Below, piece by piece: positions 17,716 to 25,632 of a DNA stretch of 64,000 bases (positions within the stretch are counted from its first letter, which is position 1; each line of letters begins with the position of its first letter). Location: the NCBI RefSeq assembly GCF_002153425.1, contig NZ_KZ119600.1, positions 905,714-969,713 of the forward strand. The letters are read 5' to 3'. The position numbers were made by a program, and so were the translations under genes. Origin of the DNA: Litchfieldia alkalitelluris. Lineage in GTDB: Bacteria > Bacillota > Bacilli > Bacillales > Salisediminibacteriaceae. Below the pieces are notes generated by a model. The model saw nothing but the letters and a program-made list of their open reading frames with translations, did no database searches and was not told where the DNA came from.

Positions 17716-18162
17716 ATGGTTATTAATTTCACCAAAAAGCAATATAAACATTTACTAGATCTGGTTTTTTTAGGAGAATGGACAGCAAATGCAATAGCAA
17801 CAGGTATTAATGTGAACAAAGAGTATAAAGCAATGCTTGAATATATTAGTTTACGCGCTGAGGAGTTTGGTCATGGAGAATTATTTGATAACGAGTTTCA
17901 TCCAGGTGAAGCCTCTCCTACGTTCGAATATGAACAAGAAATGTTTGCAATAATTGATCGATATGAAAATGAAGTTTTTTGGGATGAGTTGGCTGATAGA
18001 TTAGCGAAAAGGGATTTAATTAACCACGATGAGTACGATAATCATGAAGAATATCTTCGTGAGATGTCTGATATATCAGCAAAATATTATGAGGAATTTG
18101 ATAAGAATGGAATCAATAATTTAATTTTAAAAAAGGGATATTATTTAAAGTTGATTAAGTAA
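17716..18162 (+). CDS. Conserved hypothetical soluble protein
   Basis: The 148-residue protein has a strong AAGGAGGATTGGAG site before ATG 17716. It is acidic and mostly helical, with an Asp/Glu/His-rich middle (GHGELFDNEFHPGEASP, HDEYDNHEEYLREM). There is no signal peptide or membrane segment. I do not recognise a named domain. It begins with FTKKQYKHLLDLVFLGEW, resembling small uncharacterised Bacillus proteins. It stands alone, 80 bases before a coupled pair of small genes in the same direction. Confidence 0.7.
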   Translation: MVINFTKKQYKHLLDLVFLGEWTANAIATGINVNKEYKAMLEYISLRAEEFGHGELFDNEFHPGEASPTFEYEQEMFAIIDRYENEVFWDELADRLAKRDLINHDEYDNHEEYLREMSDISAKYYEEFDKNGINNLILKKGYYLKLIK

Positions 18163-18243
18163 AAGTAAATTATCTTTGAAACTACTTTAAAACTATTTAA
18201 TGTTTATTCAAATACTGAGTCGCAAATGAATACTTAGGATGGG

Positions 18244-18636
18244 ATGTCAATGGATCCTTCTTTAAAAAGTATTATTCAAATTATTTTATACGAATATAAT
18301 CAAACAGGTGTAGTGTGGAAGAAGAATTATTTTCGCCATTGGGGGGAAAGTCATTTAAGCAAGAGGAAAAGTAGAAAAGAGATTCCAAGTGATTGGACCA
18401 TATATGATTATAATAAACTAATAATGAATATAATGTTTAATATCAATAATGATGTACATTTATATGTCTTAAGTAATTATAGAAAAAGATATTTTACATT
18501 TGATGATGGGAAATGGATTGTTATTGTTAGTGAAGATGGTATTATGGAGACAGCAATGGTAGGAAATCCACAGAATTATTTTAAAAATAATCCAGGTTAT
18601 ACTTATCTTGGTAAAGTGAAGGATGTGTTGACGTGA
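18244..18636 (+). CDS. Hypothetical protein, first of a coupled pair
   Basis: The protein has 130 residues from ATG 18244 (ATG 18250 is also possible). It is basic, with aromatic residues (KKNYFRHWGE) and a beta-rich second half (YFTFDDGKWIVIVSEDG). No known domain is recognised. Its stop overlaps the GTG of the next gene. Small coupled genes like this near a toxin locus can be orphan toxin ends or immunity genes, but nothing in the sequence proves it. Confidence 0.65.
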   Translation: MSMDPSLKSIIQIILYEYNQTGVVWKKNYFRHWGESHLSKRKSRKEIPSDWTIYDYNKLIMNIMFNINNDVHLYVLSNYRKRYFTFDDGKWIVIVSEDGIMETAMVGNPQNYFKNNPGYTYLGKVKDVLT

Positions 18637-18968
18637 GTGAATTTAAACAAGACATTCTTAATTATGGTAATGACGTTATTGACGTGGATTCCAGTCCCTT
18701 TGAAAGCCTCCGTATGCTTCATGATAGGAGTAGGATTCATACTATACAAGATCAATTAGATTTTAATGAAAAGGTTTTGCTTGGTGAGTATGACTTAAAA
18801 TTAATTTCAAATGCAAAAGATATTGTTGAACACATGAGTGAAGTATATGACTTTAGTTTATCTGATAAAAATGGTATTCCACATGAGCAATGGTGGTGGC
18901 ACCTTGATAAGATTGCAAAAGGTAATATGAATTTTGGAGTTTCATCGGAAAAAGGGAATGTAATGTAG
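18633..18968 (+). CDS. Hypothetical acidic protein, second of a coupled pair
   Basis: The 111-residue protein starts at GTG 18633, overlapping the previous stop as GTGA. It is acidic, with IPHEQWWWHLDKIAKG near the end and no membrane segment. I do not recognise a family. Size, acidity and translational coupling are what one expects of an immunity or antitoxin partner, a weak inference. A terminator hairpin begins two bases after the stop. Confidence 0.65.
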   Translation: MSEFKQDILNYGNDVIDVDSSPFESLRMLHDRSRIHTIQDQLDFNEKVLLGEYDLKLISNAKDIVEHMSEVYDFSLSDKNGIPHEQWWWHLDKIAKGNMNFGVSSEKGNVM

Positions 18969-18969
18969 C

Positions 18970-19006
18970 AGAAGCGGACAGTGCCTTGTACTGTTCGCTT
19001 CTTCAT
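18970..19006 (+). terminator. Terminator after the coupled pair
   Basis: AGAAGCG-ACAGT pairs with ACTGT-CGCTTCT across a short loop. The stem is 12 bp with one mismatch and a modest T-rich tail. Confidence 0.75.
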
Positions 19007-19079
19007 TTTCCAAGGGTACTATTTTGGCAAGCCTGCCCCTACGCCAGGCCTTGCCCTAGATCGGTAAATGAAAAAGGCA

Positions 19080-19119
19080 GGGGCGGTTCTTGCGATGGTG
19101 TAAACGCAAGAACCGTCCC
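19080..19119. repeat. REP-like hairpin between convergent genes
   Basis: The core is the same as at 17263 (14-bp stem, loop GATGGTGTAAAC). It sits 6 bases before the end of the leftward lipoprotein gene, where it can act as its terminator. Confidence 0.8.
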
Positions 19120-19124
19120 TGTGT

Positions 19125-20336
19125 TTACTGTGTCACTTCGATTTCGGTTATTTCGCCTGTTCTCTTGTTAGTGAAATAAAGGGAATAGTAGCCTTGCCTC
19201 ATGAATTCTCCCATAATGTAGTTATCAAATATATTAATGGAATTGGTCACGTAGCTCATTTTGACGTTATTATTTCCATTGCGATCAGTTCGGCGGTTTT
19301 CCCTTGTCGCTTCCGATTCGGCAGTGGAGTAATAGACATAACTCGTATCCACATTAAAGTAATCAATGAAATCGTCTATGATGATAAAGGGCTCGCCCCC
19401 ATCCACATTCAGTTTAAATAATCCTTCCTCTCCATTTCCGCGTGTAAAAAATAGAGCATTCCCTACTAATGTATAGTAACCGTTCCCTTCCGGGTGAATC
19501 ATTTCACCTGGTGTCCCGTGAATATCTCCCAAGAAGTATCCTTCTAAATCATTGACGTCATCATATCCGTAATACACAATTCTTTCCTCTGAAATGCTCA
19601 TATCAGATGCTAAATAAGGTAAAGTTGTCATCTCACCATCTTGGGTCATACGGGTTATTTGATTATTGTAAACAAAGTAGATGTCATCACTAGAGCTATG
19701 CACCTGTGTAACCGCATTGGCTTCTGGTATGATAGTCTCTATGCTGCTGCCATCCTTTGTAATTTTATTAAAGGATTTAATGTCTATATGGTCTGTTGCA
19801 TTACTTAGCTCTAAATAATAAATCCAATCTCCTAAAACATTGATGTTACGGACTGCATGATCCGTTAACTGCGTCAACCCACTGCCATCCATTTTAATTT
19901 TATACAAATAATTGTTATGTTCGCGGTTCGCAAAATAAACCCAGTTATCTACGAGGTCGTGCAAACCTCCCTGAGTACTTATATTCCCGCTTTTTCCCCT
20001 GTCATCAACAAACGAAAAATTACCTGCTTCATTTGATGGGTCGTACCCAGCTTCTCCTTCTTGTTCCGTATCTTCCTCACCATTTTCCTCTACATTGACT
20101 TCTTCACTTTCTAGTTCTGAAGCTTCCTCCTCTTCTGCTTCCACGTCCATTTCAACTTCTGTTTCAGTTTCCGGTTCTGGAGAAGCAACGTTTGAGGTTT
20201 CATTTTCCTGTTCGTCCTCCTCAGCTAACTGTTCGAGATCACCAAGTAATCCACGCAGCTCCTTAATGGCATCTGCACACCCTGCGACGAATAACATGCT
20301 ACCTATCATTATGGATATTAATACAATCCTTTTCAC
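19125..20336 (-). CDS. DUF5050 beta-propeller lipoprotein
   Basis: The protein has 403 residues. The signal peptide ends in the lipobox FVAGC with Cys20 as lipidation site. Residues about 37-95 are a very acidic Glu-rich linker. The remainder has repeated blade-like segments (NWVYFANREHNNYLYKIKMD, DWIYYLELSN, DIYFVYNNQITRM, ALFFTRGNGEEGLFKLNVDG) typical of DUF5050/TolB-like propellers. It should sit on the outer face of the membrane, as a ligand-binding or envelope protein. No enzyme residues are seen. It is monocistronic, divergent from the cxxc protein. Confidence 0.82.
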   Translation of the reverse strand: MKRIVLISIMIGSMLFVAGCADAIKELRGLLGDLEQLAEEDEQENETSNVASPEPETETEVEMDVEAEEEEASELESEEVNVEENGEEDTEQEGEAGYDPSNEAGNFSFVDDRGKSGNISTQGGLHDLVDNWVYFANREHNNYLYKIKMDGSGLTQLTDHAVRNINVLGDWIYYLELSNATDHIDIKSFNKITKDGSSIETIIPEANAVTQVHSSSDDIYFVYNNQITRMTQDGEMTTLPYLASDMSISEERIVYYGYDDVNDLEGYFLGDIHGTPGEMIHPEGNGYYTLVGNALFFTRGNGEEGLFKLNVDGGEPFIIIDDFIDYFNVDTSYVYYSTAESEATRENRRTDRNGNNNVKMSYVTNSINIFDNYIMGEFMRQGYYSLYFTNKRTGEITEIEVTQ

Positions 20337-20466
20337 ATTTTCACCCCAAAAAATGTATTTAGTTTTTACACTCTGAGTTTAATTTTATGTTATTTTTTGC
20401 AGTCCACCTATTATCCAAAAGGATTATATTTGCTTTGAGGCAAGGAGTTAAGGGTGGGAAATACTG

Positions 20467-20503
20467 TGATATAATTTAACTGGTGTAAAATTCAGATTTT
20501 ACA
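20467..20503 (+). promoter_or_regulatory. Extended -10 promoter followed by a palindromic operator-like site
   Basis: TGATATAAT (TGn plus TATAAT at 20470-20475) is an extended -10 element. Just downstream, TGTAAAAT-TCAG-ATTTTACA at 20484-20503 is a perfect inverted repeat with 8-bp arms, overlapping the probable transcription start. The site suits a repressor of the gene at 20548. Confidence 0.5.
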
Positions 20504-20547
20504 AGTGTAATATTGTTGTGTTTTGCAAAAGAAATAAGGGGGATTAT

Positions 20548-20829
20548 ATGAAGCAATGCAAGAATTGTAGTACGGGATTTAACTATATTGATATGTTAAA
20601 AAGCGTTTGGTTCAAAAATAAAAATGCCCAATGTAGTAATTGTGCGTATAGTTACACTATTACAGTTGATTCAAAGTTTATAACAACTGCTTTAATTATT
20701 GTTCCTGCAGCTTTATTCATGGCAATTTCCACTATGGGTTCATTTCTTCTTAAAGCATCATTTGGATTAATCATCGCTATAATTGCTTCGCTATTCGCAC
20801 CTATTTTATCTAATTTTGAGGAAGAATAA
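20548..20829 (+). CDS. cxxc_20_cxxc family small membrane protein
   Basis: The protein has 93 residues from ATG 20548 (AAGGGGGA 8 bases upstream). Cys4-x2-Cys7 and Cys29-x2-Cys32 are spaced about 20 residues apart, the pattern that gives the TIGR04104 family its name. The KNCSTGFNY and WFKNKNAQCSNC contexts also fit. Two membrane segments follow (about residues 43-62 and 67-87). The Cys pairs probably bind zinc on the cytoplasmic side. The function of the family is unknown. Confidence 0.8.
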   Translation: MKQCKNCSTGFNYIDMLKSVWFKNKNAQCSNCAYSYTITVDSKFITTALIIVPAALFMAISTMGSFLLKASFGLIIAIIASLFAPILSNFEEE

Positions 20830-20937
20830 AACAGAGGTTTAACATAAATGGATAAGCTTTATGGAACAAGCAATTGCGATTGTCTTCGCAGCATTGTCGG
20901 ACGTATTAGTTATAGTTTGGAGTGAGGAGATGTGAAA

Positions 20938-21189
20938 ATGAGAAAATACTTTGGGATTTTGTCCATTATTATTCTGATCCTGACAATTTTAATTATGCAA
21001 TTCTTCGTGGCAGGAAAAGTATCGGGACCAACAGACATGCTAATTTTAATGATCGGTGTAGGGCTTGCGATTTTAACAGCTTTACTCAGTGAGAAAGGGC
21101 GACTGAAAACAATCGTTTTAAGTCTGTATGCAGTATTAGCTGTCGTCTTCATCAGTGTATCTATCATCTTTGCAGTTGCACATATGTGA
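20938..21189 (+). CDS. Small hypothetical membrane protein (three TM)
   Basis: The protein has 83 residues from ATG 20938, 8 bases after GAGGAG; the GTG six bases earlier is too close to that site. Three hydrophobic segments (about residues 5-24, 32-49, 58-80) leave little outside the membrane. I recognise no family. A possible 24-codon reading frame (20861-20935) ends just before it but lacks a ribosome site. A strong terminator follows at 21301. Confidence 0.65.
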   Translation: MRKYFGILSIIILILTILIMQFFVAGKVSGPTDMLILMIGVGLAILTALLSEKGRLKTIVLSLYAVLAVVFISVSIIFAVAHM

Positions 21190-21300
21190 TGTGTCATCTC
21201 TGAAGGAGTGGGTTTTCAAGTTCGGGAAATTCTGTAATTATTGCAGTCTATTTGAGCAATGAAGGTGAATCATTAAACAAAAAACAAATTATTTAAATAA

Positions 21301-21345
21301 AAATTACTAGTCCAATTAGCCAGGAATTTGGACTAGTAATTTTGC
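21301..21345. terminator. Strong bidirectional terminator
   Basis: AATTACTAGTCCAATT pairs with AATTTGGACTAGTAATT over 15-16 bp with one mismatch, flanked by A- and T-rich sequence. It serves the genes converging from both sides. Confidence 0.85.
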
Positions 21346-21431
21346 GTCTGTTTTTCCTCACGAACGGAATTTCTCAGATCCTTTCAGTGGTCACTGATCA
21401 TGGGTAAAACGCTGATTTGTATATGTTTCCT

Positions 21432-21722
21432 TTAACCCATAAACAGGGTTGAGGTTACGCTCATATGTTTTTCAAAGAATTTCGTGATTTGCTTCTCGGC
21501 ATATTCCGCATCTTCTCCATTGAGAATCATCGTAAACTCTTCGCCAGATCTTAAATAAATGAACAGATTCATGGTTCCTAAGATGCTCTTGGCGTTTATG
21601 AGTTTATCTAATTTTTTTACATAAACTTCGCAATCAAAGGAACTATTTAACTGGATTAATTCTAATATGTTCTGTACATTAAAATTCCCTTCACGGACGC
21701 AAAAACTTTTCTGGATTTCCAC
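21432..21722 (-). CDS. HPr-like/Crh-like regulatory protein lacking the PTS histidine
   Basis: The 96-residue protein starts at GTG 21722 behind AAGGAGGT. It aligns with HPr: INAKSILGTMNLFI places Ser exactly at residue 46, as in HPr and Crh, and GEEFTMILNGEDAEYAEKQI matches the C-terminal helix. The GLHARP loop is replaced by GNFNVQNIL, with Asn at position 15, so it cannot accept phosphate from enzyme I. Like Crh it could be phosphorylated at Ser46 by HPr kinase and assist CcpA. Whether HPr kinase recognises it is unknown. Two cre-like boxes lie 190-260 bases upstream. Confidence 0.75.
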   Translation of the reverse strand: MEIQKSFCVREGNFNVQNILELIQLNSSFDCEVYVKKLDKLINAKSILGTMNLFIYLRSGEEFTMILNGEDAEYAEKQITKFFEKHMSVTSTLFMG

Positions 21723-21911
21723 TTTACATACCTCCTTGTTTTCTAGATGTTCAAATGGAATGGTTCATATGAAGGTCAAGGTTCTTTAATTAATGAATTG
21801 CATGACCTTTGTTATCGTTATTCATACACGACAGATTGGTGCGGGTGTATGTATCAATTTTGTTTTTAAATATACCGATATAGCGGTTTAAATAACCAAA
21901 CTATGTGTTTT

Positions 21912-21925
21912 TAAAACGCTTTCAT
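21912..21925. promoter_or_regulatory. cre-like box 1 (CcpA site)
   Basis: TTAAAACGCTTTCA differs from TGWAANCGNTNWCA only at position 2. It lies upstream of the HPr-like gene, compatible with carbon catabolite control. Confidence 0.5.
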
Positions 21926-21967
21926 AAACTCGTAAAAAATTTTGCCAAGTCTATTTGATCTAGTTTT

Positions 21968-21981
21968 TGAAGCGCTTTCAT
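21968..21981. promoter_or_regulatory. cre-like box 2 (CcpA site)
   Basis: TTGAAGCGCTTTCA matches the cre consensus except at positions 2 and 3. It is centred 56 bases from box 1. Confidence 0.4.
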
Positions 21982-22062
21982 TCCCTATCTTCATTTTATC
22001 GAACTGAACAATATTATGCCCCATACAAAACTAAAGTTTTTGCTTTAAAAAGTATTGAAAGT

Positions 22063-22088
22063 GAACGCAGGGACGGTTCTCCCGTTTA
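22063..22088. repeat. REP-like half unit
   Basis: GAACGCAGGGACGGTTCTCC then CGTTTACG, a single arm of the REP family with no paired second arm. Confidence 0.6.
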
Positions 22089-22317
22089 CGGTAAGGTTGG
22101 CAAATAAGCTTCTGTCCACATTTTTGCAATACCAACATCAATTTTTCTATTAAACTACTAAAGTAATTGGGCAGTTTCCAATTTACTAACGCATTTACAA
22201 TCAGTATTTCCACATGTAAATAATCCCATACTCGTTTTTCCCATACTTACGAATTTGTTTTTACTAGAGTTTCATCTACAATAGATGAGATAGAAAGATT
22301 TGCGGGGAGGAAGGGGA

Positions 22318-24075
22318 ATGAATGCATTTCCAACAGAGCATGATATTAAGCTAGCAGTCACGCTGCTAGTGGATCATTACAAGGTTCCAGAGGCTATGAT
22401 AGAAGGGATCTTTGGGGCATACAATTATGAGAGATTGAATCAATTGCTAGATAACCTTGGGGAAAACCAAGTTGATATACGAGAATTAACGAGAATGCTT
22501 GTTGTGGAAAAGGGGGCTCAATTGTTTGCGGGCAGTAGTGTGGAGGTCAGGAAGTTGCGTGAGCATATGCTGCGCCAATTACCGGAGCAGGAACTAATAG
22601 ATTTATATAATCGAAATCCGGCAACGGGGCGGGTGATCACCACTCCTTCCTATATGTACCGACCTTTGTATGAAAAAATGTGGAGAAGTGGCGGACCATG
22701 GCCAAGGGATTTCGTGAGAACGTTGGGGTTCCCCATCGTTTTTTCCGGAATATCGTTACAAAATACTGCCACAACGGAGCCGGTGATAGATATAGAAGCA
22801 AGAAAAAGTGTTCCACCACTCGTGGACTTCCAATTACAGCTAAAAGAGAGAATGCTAGAGGTGCTGAATCTAGAAGGGGAAAAAACGAGATGCGTGGTGA
22901 CTCTCCCAACTGGTGGCGGGAAAACGCGGGTAGCGGTGGAGAGTTTTATTGAGTGGATGCACCAACGGTTTTCAGAAGGAAAATATATGCTATGGATTGC
23001 CCAAAGTGAAGAGCTTTGCGAGCAGGCGATCGCCTGTATTACGGACATGTGGCAGGAGAAGGAGTTCCCTGAATCTCTGCGCGTGTACCGTTATTTTGCT
23101 GGGAAAACGATCAAAGAGGAGCAATTAATTGGTGGGGCTGTGGTGGCAAGTATTCAGCAAATCTATTCTCGAATAGTTGGGGAGGATCCTGTCCTGGAAG
23201 ACATTTTGCGGAACTGCGGAGCGATGATCATTGATGAAGCGCATCATGCGGCGGCCGATAGCTATGGGGCTTTGTTGGAAAAAGCAGAGGAACTTTGTGG
23301 ACCAGATTTATTCCCTATTTGTGGTTTAACTGCTACACCAGGACGAAATAATGGGGAAACGACCTCACTCGTGAAACGATTCCAAGCTTATTTGATTCAG
23401 CCAGATTTGCCAAAGGAACGAAAATATGAAGAAAATCCTTTACTTTATTTCAGAGAAAAGGGCTATCTGGCCAAGCCAAAGCACCTTGTTTTTCAATCAG
23501 GAAGGGTGTATGAAGTTAATGAGAATGAAGTCGAGAAGGGTGCCGAAGACCTCCTAACGCCTGAGCTATTGGAGGTTCTCGCAAATGATGAGGTTCGAAA
23601 CTATCGGATTGTGGAGCGATTGCTAGAGATCCCACGGGGAAAACAAACGCTAGTGTACACCTGCACAGTGGAGCATGCGGAATATTTAACCTCCGTTCTC
23701 AATGCAATTGGGAGAAAGTCGGCGAGTATCTCCGCCAATACGCCTAAGGTTGCGAGACGAATGTATATTGATGCGTTTAAAAATGGAGAGTTGGAGTTTC
23801 TATTTAACTATGGGGTCTTGACGACGGGCTTCGACGCGCCAAATACGGAATATATCGTGATTTGTCGCCCAACAACGAGTGAATTGCTGTATGAGCAAAT
23901 TGTTGGAAGGGGACTAAGGGGACCGAAGTTTGGCGGTACTTCCGAGTGTACCATCATCGATTTCGCCGATAACCTCCTCAGGCTAGGCAAGCCCCTCGCC
24001 TACCAACGATTCCATCAGTTTTGGGAGGCAGGAGGGACATTGGGGACAGGTTCCTTGTCCCAGTCAGAACAGTGA
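22318..24075 (+). CDS. SF2 DEAD/DEAH-box helicase (type III restriction-helicase-like, COG1061)
   Basis: The protein has 585 residues from ATG 22318 behind GGAGGAAGG; a TTG 18 bases upstream would cover that site. Helicase motifs are complete: TLPTGGGKTRVA (I, about 195), MIIDEAHHAA (II, about 302), GLTATPGR (III, about 335), TLVYTCTVEHAEYL (IV), GVLTTGFDAPN (V) and YEQIVGRGLRG (VI, about 525). The N-terminal ~150 residues are a helical region of unknown type. It should unwind or translocate on nucleic acid using ATP. Such solo helicases occur in DNA repair and defence islands. No nuclease or methylase partner adjoins it. A deleted fragment of a second copy lies at 29204-29325. Confidence 0.85.
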   Translation: MNAFPTEHDIKLAVTLLVDHYKVPEAMIEGIFGAYNYERLNQLLDNLGENQVDIRELTRMLVVEKGAQLFAGSSVEVRKLREHMLRQLPEQELIDLYNRNPATGRVITTPSYMYRPLYEKMWRSGGPWPRDFVRTLGFPIVFSGISLQNTATTEPVIDIEARKSVPPLVDFQLQLKERMLEVLNLEGEKTRCVVTLPTGGGKTRVAVESFIEWMHQRFSEGKYMLWIAQSEELCEQAIACITDMWQEKEFPESLRVYRYFAGKTIKEEQLIGGAVVASIQQIYSRIVGEDPVLEDILRNCGAMIIDEAHHAAADSYGALLEKAEELCGPDLFPICGLTATPGRNNGETTSLVKRFQAYLIQPDLPKERKYEENPLLYFREKGYLAKPKHLVFQSGRVYEVNENEVEKGAEDLLTPELLEVLANDEVRNYRIVERLLEIPRGKQTLVYTCTVEHAEYLTSVLNAIGRKSASISANTPKVARRMYIDAFKNGELEFLFNYGVLTTGFDAPNTEYIVICRPTTSELLYEQIVGRGLRGPKFGGTSECTIIDFADNLLRLGKPLAYQRFHQFWEAGGTLGTGSLSQSEQ

Positions 24076-24100
24076 TCGTGGTGTGAGGGTTCTGCCGTTT

Positions 24101-24160
24101 GTGAACATGGCTGTGAACATGGCTGTGAACATGGGGACGGTTCTGTCGTTTACAAAGAGG
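24101..24160. repeat. 12-bp tandem repeat fused to a REP unit
   Basis: GTGAACATGGCT occurs twice and is followed by GTGAACATGGGGACGGTTCT, so the REP start GGGGACGGTTCT is spliced onto the third unit. Confidence 0.7.
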
Positions 24161-24342
24161 CTACTTTCTTTGAAAACAGATGGGTAAGTTTGAAGTAAAC
24201 CTGGATAAAAACTTTAAATATATTAAAGTCTATATAATTCGCATCTCGTTTAGTGTTAATGAAATTTGTTGCAAAAATGACATATTTTGTATCGTGGTAT
24301 GCCGCTTTTGGTATACCTTATATTAATGATAAATAGTTAAGA

Positions 24343-24387
24343 GGCCTTCTCAATCAGGGAGCAATTCCTAGGAGAAGGTTTTTTTGT
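24343..24387 (+). terminator. Intrinsic terminator
   Basis: CCTTCTC pairs with GAGAAGG across about 20 bases that themselves can pair, then T7. It ends helicase transcription or acts as a leader attenuator for the next gene. Confidence 0.75.
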
Positions 24388-24424
24388 TCTATTCTCCGTT
24401 CTAGTTAGTGAACTAAAAAGGTGA

Positions 24425-24448
24425 TTTTATTCTTTATAAAGAATAAAA
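24425..24448. promoter_or_regulatory. 24-bp perfect palindrome, candidate operator
   Basis: TTTTATTCTTTA is followed directly by its exact reverse complement. It lies 66 bases upstream of the first gene of the WYL island. A second short palindrome (TTAGT-GA-ACTAA) lies just upstream, at about 24405-24416. A dimeric regulator, possibly the WYL protein, could bind here. Confidence 0.5.
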
Positions 24449-24513
24449 ATAGTTATTAGAGAGTTAAGGGGAGTATTGTATCGTTCAATCTAAAACGGTA
24501 AGGGGGACTTTTT

Positions 24514-25224
24514 GTGGAGTATTTACGTAAGCAGGAGTTAATGGATCTATTTGAGGTCGATGGTAGCTTTTATAAGATTAAGGTTGGAGGTCAAATTTTT
24601 ACTTGTCGTAGTGTTGCAGAGGTAAAGAGAAAAAATGTATCTATTACTGAGTATGATGCTATTTTTATTTTAACGAACCCTGGTATGTGTGAGCCGTATT
24701 TCAAAGATTACAAAATTCCTGTGCTAGACCCAAGATTGGATGCCATTCCAGTTACCAAGGCAAACTCCGATCAGACACAAGAACAATTGATGAGGATTAT
24801 GCTGTTAGAGGAATGGAACTCTGTTGCGATAATCAATCTTTCAGATATTAAATCAGGTAATATGGACGTTTTTAGAAGAAATTTAAAGATACTTGATAAT
24901 CTTAGTTATTATTCCCATTCAATTTTTTCTGGAGATAGAGACGAAGAGCTAAGAAACATTCTCGGAAAAAATAAGGGTCCAGTTATTGCAGGTTGGGGGA
25001 CCAATTCATGCATAAAAAAGCTAGCTATGGAAGCTTTACATCACAAAAATATCAGAAGTTTAATAGGCTTAAAGTATCACAAATCTCCATATTATTATCA
25101 TCCGAAACCAATGTTGATTGAAGTTCAGAAAAGCTACTTAAGAAAGATTCAACATGAAATAGATGCTTACAATCAAAAAAACTTACAAAAGCAAAATAGC
25201 AAGGAAGGTGAGAAAGTTGAATGA
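24514..25224 (+). CDS. DUF1643-like protein, first gene of the WYL island
   Basis: The 236-residue protein starts at GTG 24514 after AAGGGGG. Key segments (FILTNPGMCEP, VAIINLSDIKSGNMDVF, VIAGWGTNSCIKKLAMEAL) follow the order NP..., NL..., WG found in DUF1643 proteins, but similarity is distant. It is soluble with a Lys-rich tail. No function is known for the family. It overlaps the next gene by 8 bases, so the first three genes form one translationally linked unit with the WYL regulator. A second, clearer DUF1643 protein ends the island at 28616-29131. Confidence 0.6.
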   Translation: MEYLRKQELMDLFEVDGSFYKIKVGGQIFTCRSVAEVKRKNVSITEYDAIFILTNPGMCEPYFKDYKIPVLDPRLDAIPVTKANSDQTQEQLMRIMLLEEWNSVAIINLSDIKSGNMDVFRRNLKILDNLSYYSHSIFSGDRDEELRNILGKNKGPVIAGWGTNSCIKKLAMEALHHKNIRSLIGLKYHKSPYYYHPKPMLIEVQKSYLRKIQHEIDAYNQKNLQKQNSKEGEKVE

Positions 25225-25600
25225 TGTTAAATCATGGGAAGAAGTCAGGCAAATGATTGAAACCTTCAATAAGCCAAATGAAAGAAAAATAGCTTATGAG
25301 ATATTCAATTATGCAAATAGTTTAGCCGATGTAACTTATTATATTACTGATGGAATTATGTTTAAGCGAGATAACAGGAAATACAAGTTTTTATCCATCA
25401 GCACGAAAGGTAGTAGAGTATTATTTCATGTGCCAGTTACGGAGAGGGATAGTGTATTTGAGGAATTTAGAAATTTCGCGCCTATATACTTAGCAGTAGA
25501 TAAAAGAGATAAAAATCAAATTGATATCTTATTAAGGGATATAAATTCCTTCAATGATATAAAGCCATTAATAGATTACGCATATTCCCACAGAGAATAA
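25217..25600 (+). CDS. Hypothetical protein of the WYL island
   Basis: The protein has 127 residues if started at TTG 25217, 7 bases after AAGGTGAG and overlapping the previous gene's last codons; longer in-frame starts inside the upstream gene are unlikely. It has a helical N-terminus (SWEEVRQMIETFN), a beta-rich middle (GIMFKRDNRKYKFLSIST, RVLFHVPVTE) and an acidic C-terminus. I do not recognise the family. It sits 32 bases upstream of the WYL gene in the same operon. Confidence 0.6.
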   Translation: MNDVKSWEEVRQMIETFNKPNERKIAYEIFNYANSLADVTYYITDGIMFKRDNRKYKFLSISTKGSRVLFHVPVTERDSVFEEFRNFAPIYLAVDKRDKNQIDILLRDINSFNDIKPLIDYAYSHRE

Positions 25601-25632
25601 GAATCTATGTCATATTAATTGGAGCGATTATA

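Larger units (their letters stand above)
21723..22317. other. Divergent intergenic region with cre-like boxes and a REP element
   Basis: The region lies between the leftward HPr-like gene and the rightward helicase. It holds two cre-like sites (21912 and 21968), a loose inverted pair AAGGTCA/TGACCTT (about 21772-21813), a REP half-unit at 22063-22088 and the helicase ribosome site GGAGGAAGG. No gene is seen. Confidence 0.55.
24076..24513. other. Spacer between helicase and island, with repeats, terminator and palindrome
   Basis: It contains three tandem GTGAACATGGCT units joined to a REP unit (24101-24160), a terminator (24343-24387) and a long palindrome (24425-24448). I see no gene. Confidence 0.6.

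Noticed and set aside
20861-20935. 24-codon hydrophobic frame before the gene at 20938
   Set aside because: There is no ribosome site upstream. It was mentioned only as a possibility.
22031-22213. 60-codon minus-strand frame
   Set aside because: It runs through a REP half unit (residues KRENRPCVH) and has no ribosome site.
22637-23048. Frames on both strands inside the helicase gene
   Set aside because: They are shadows of a gene with complete helicase motifs.
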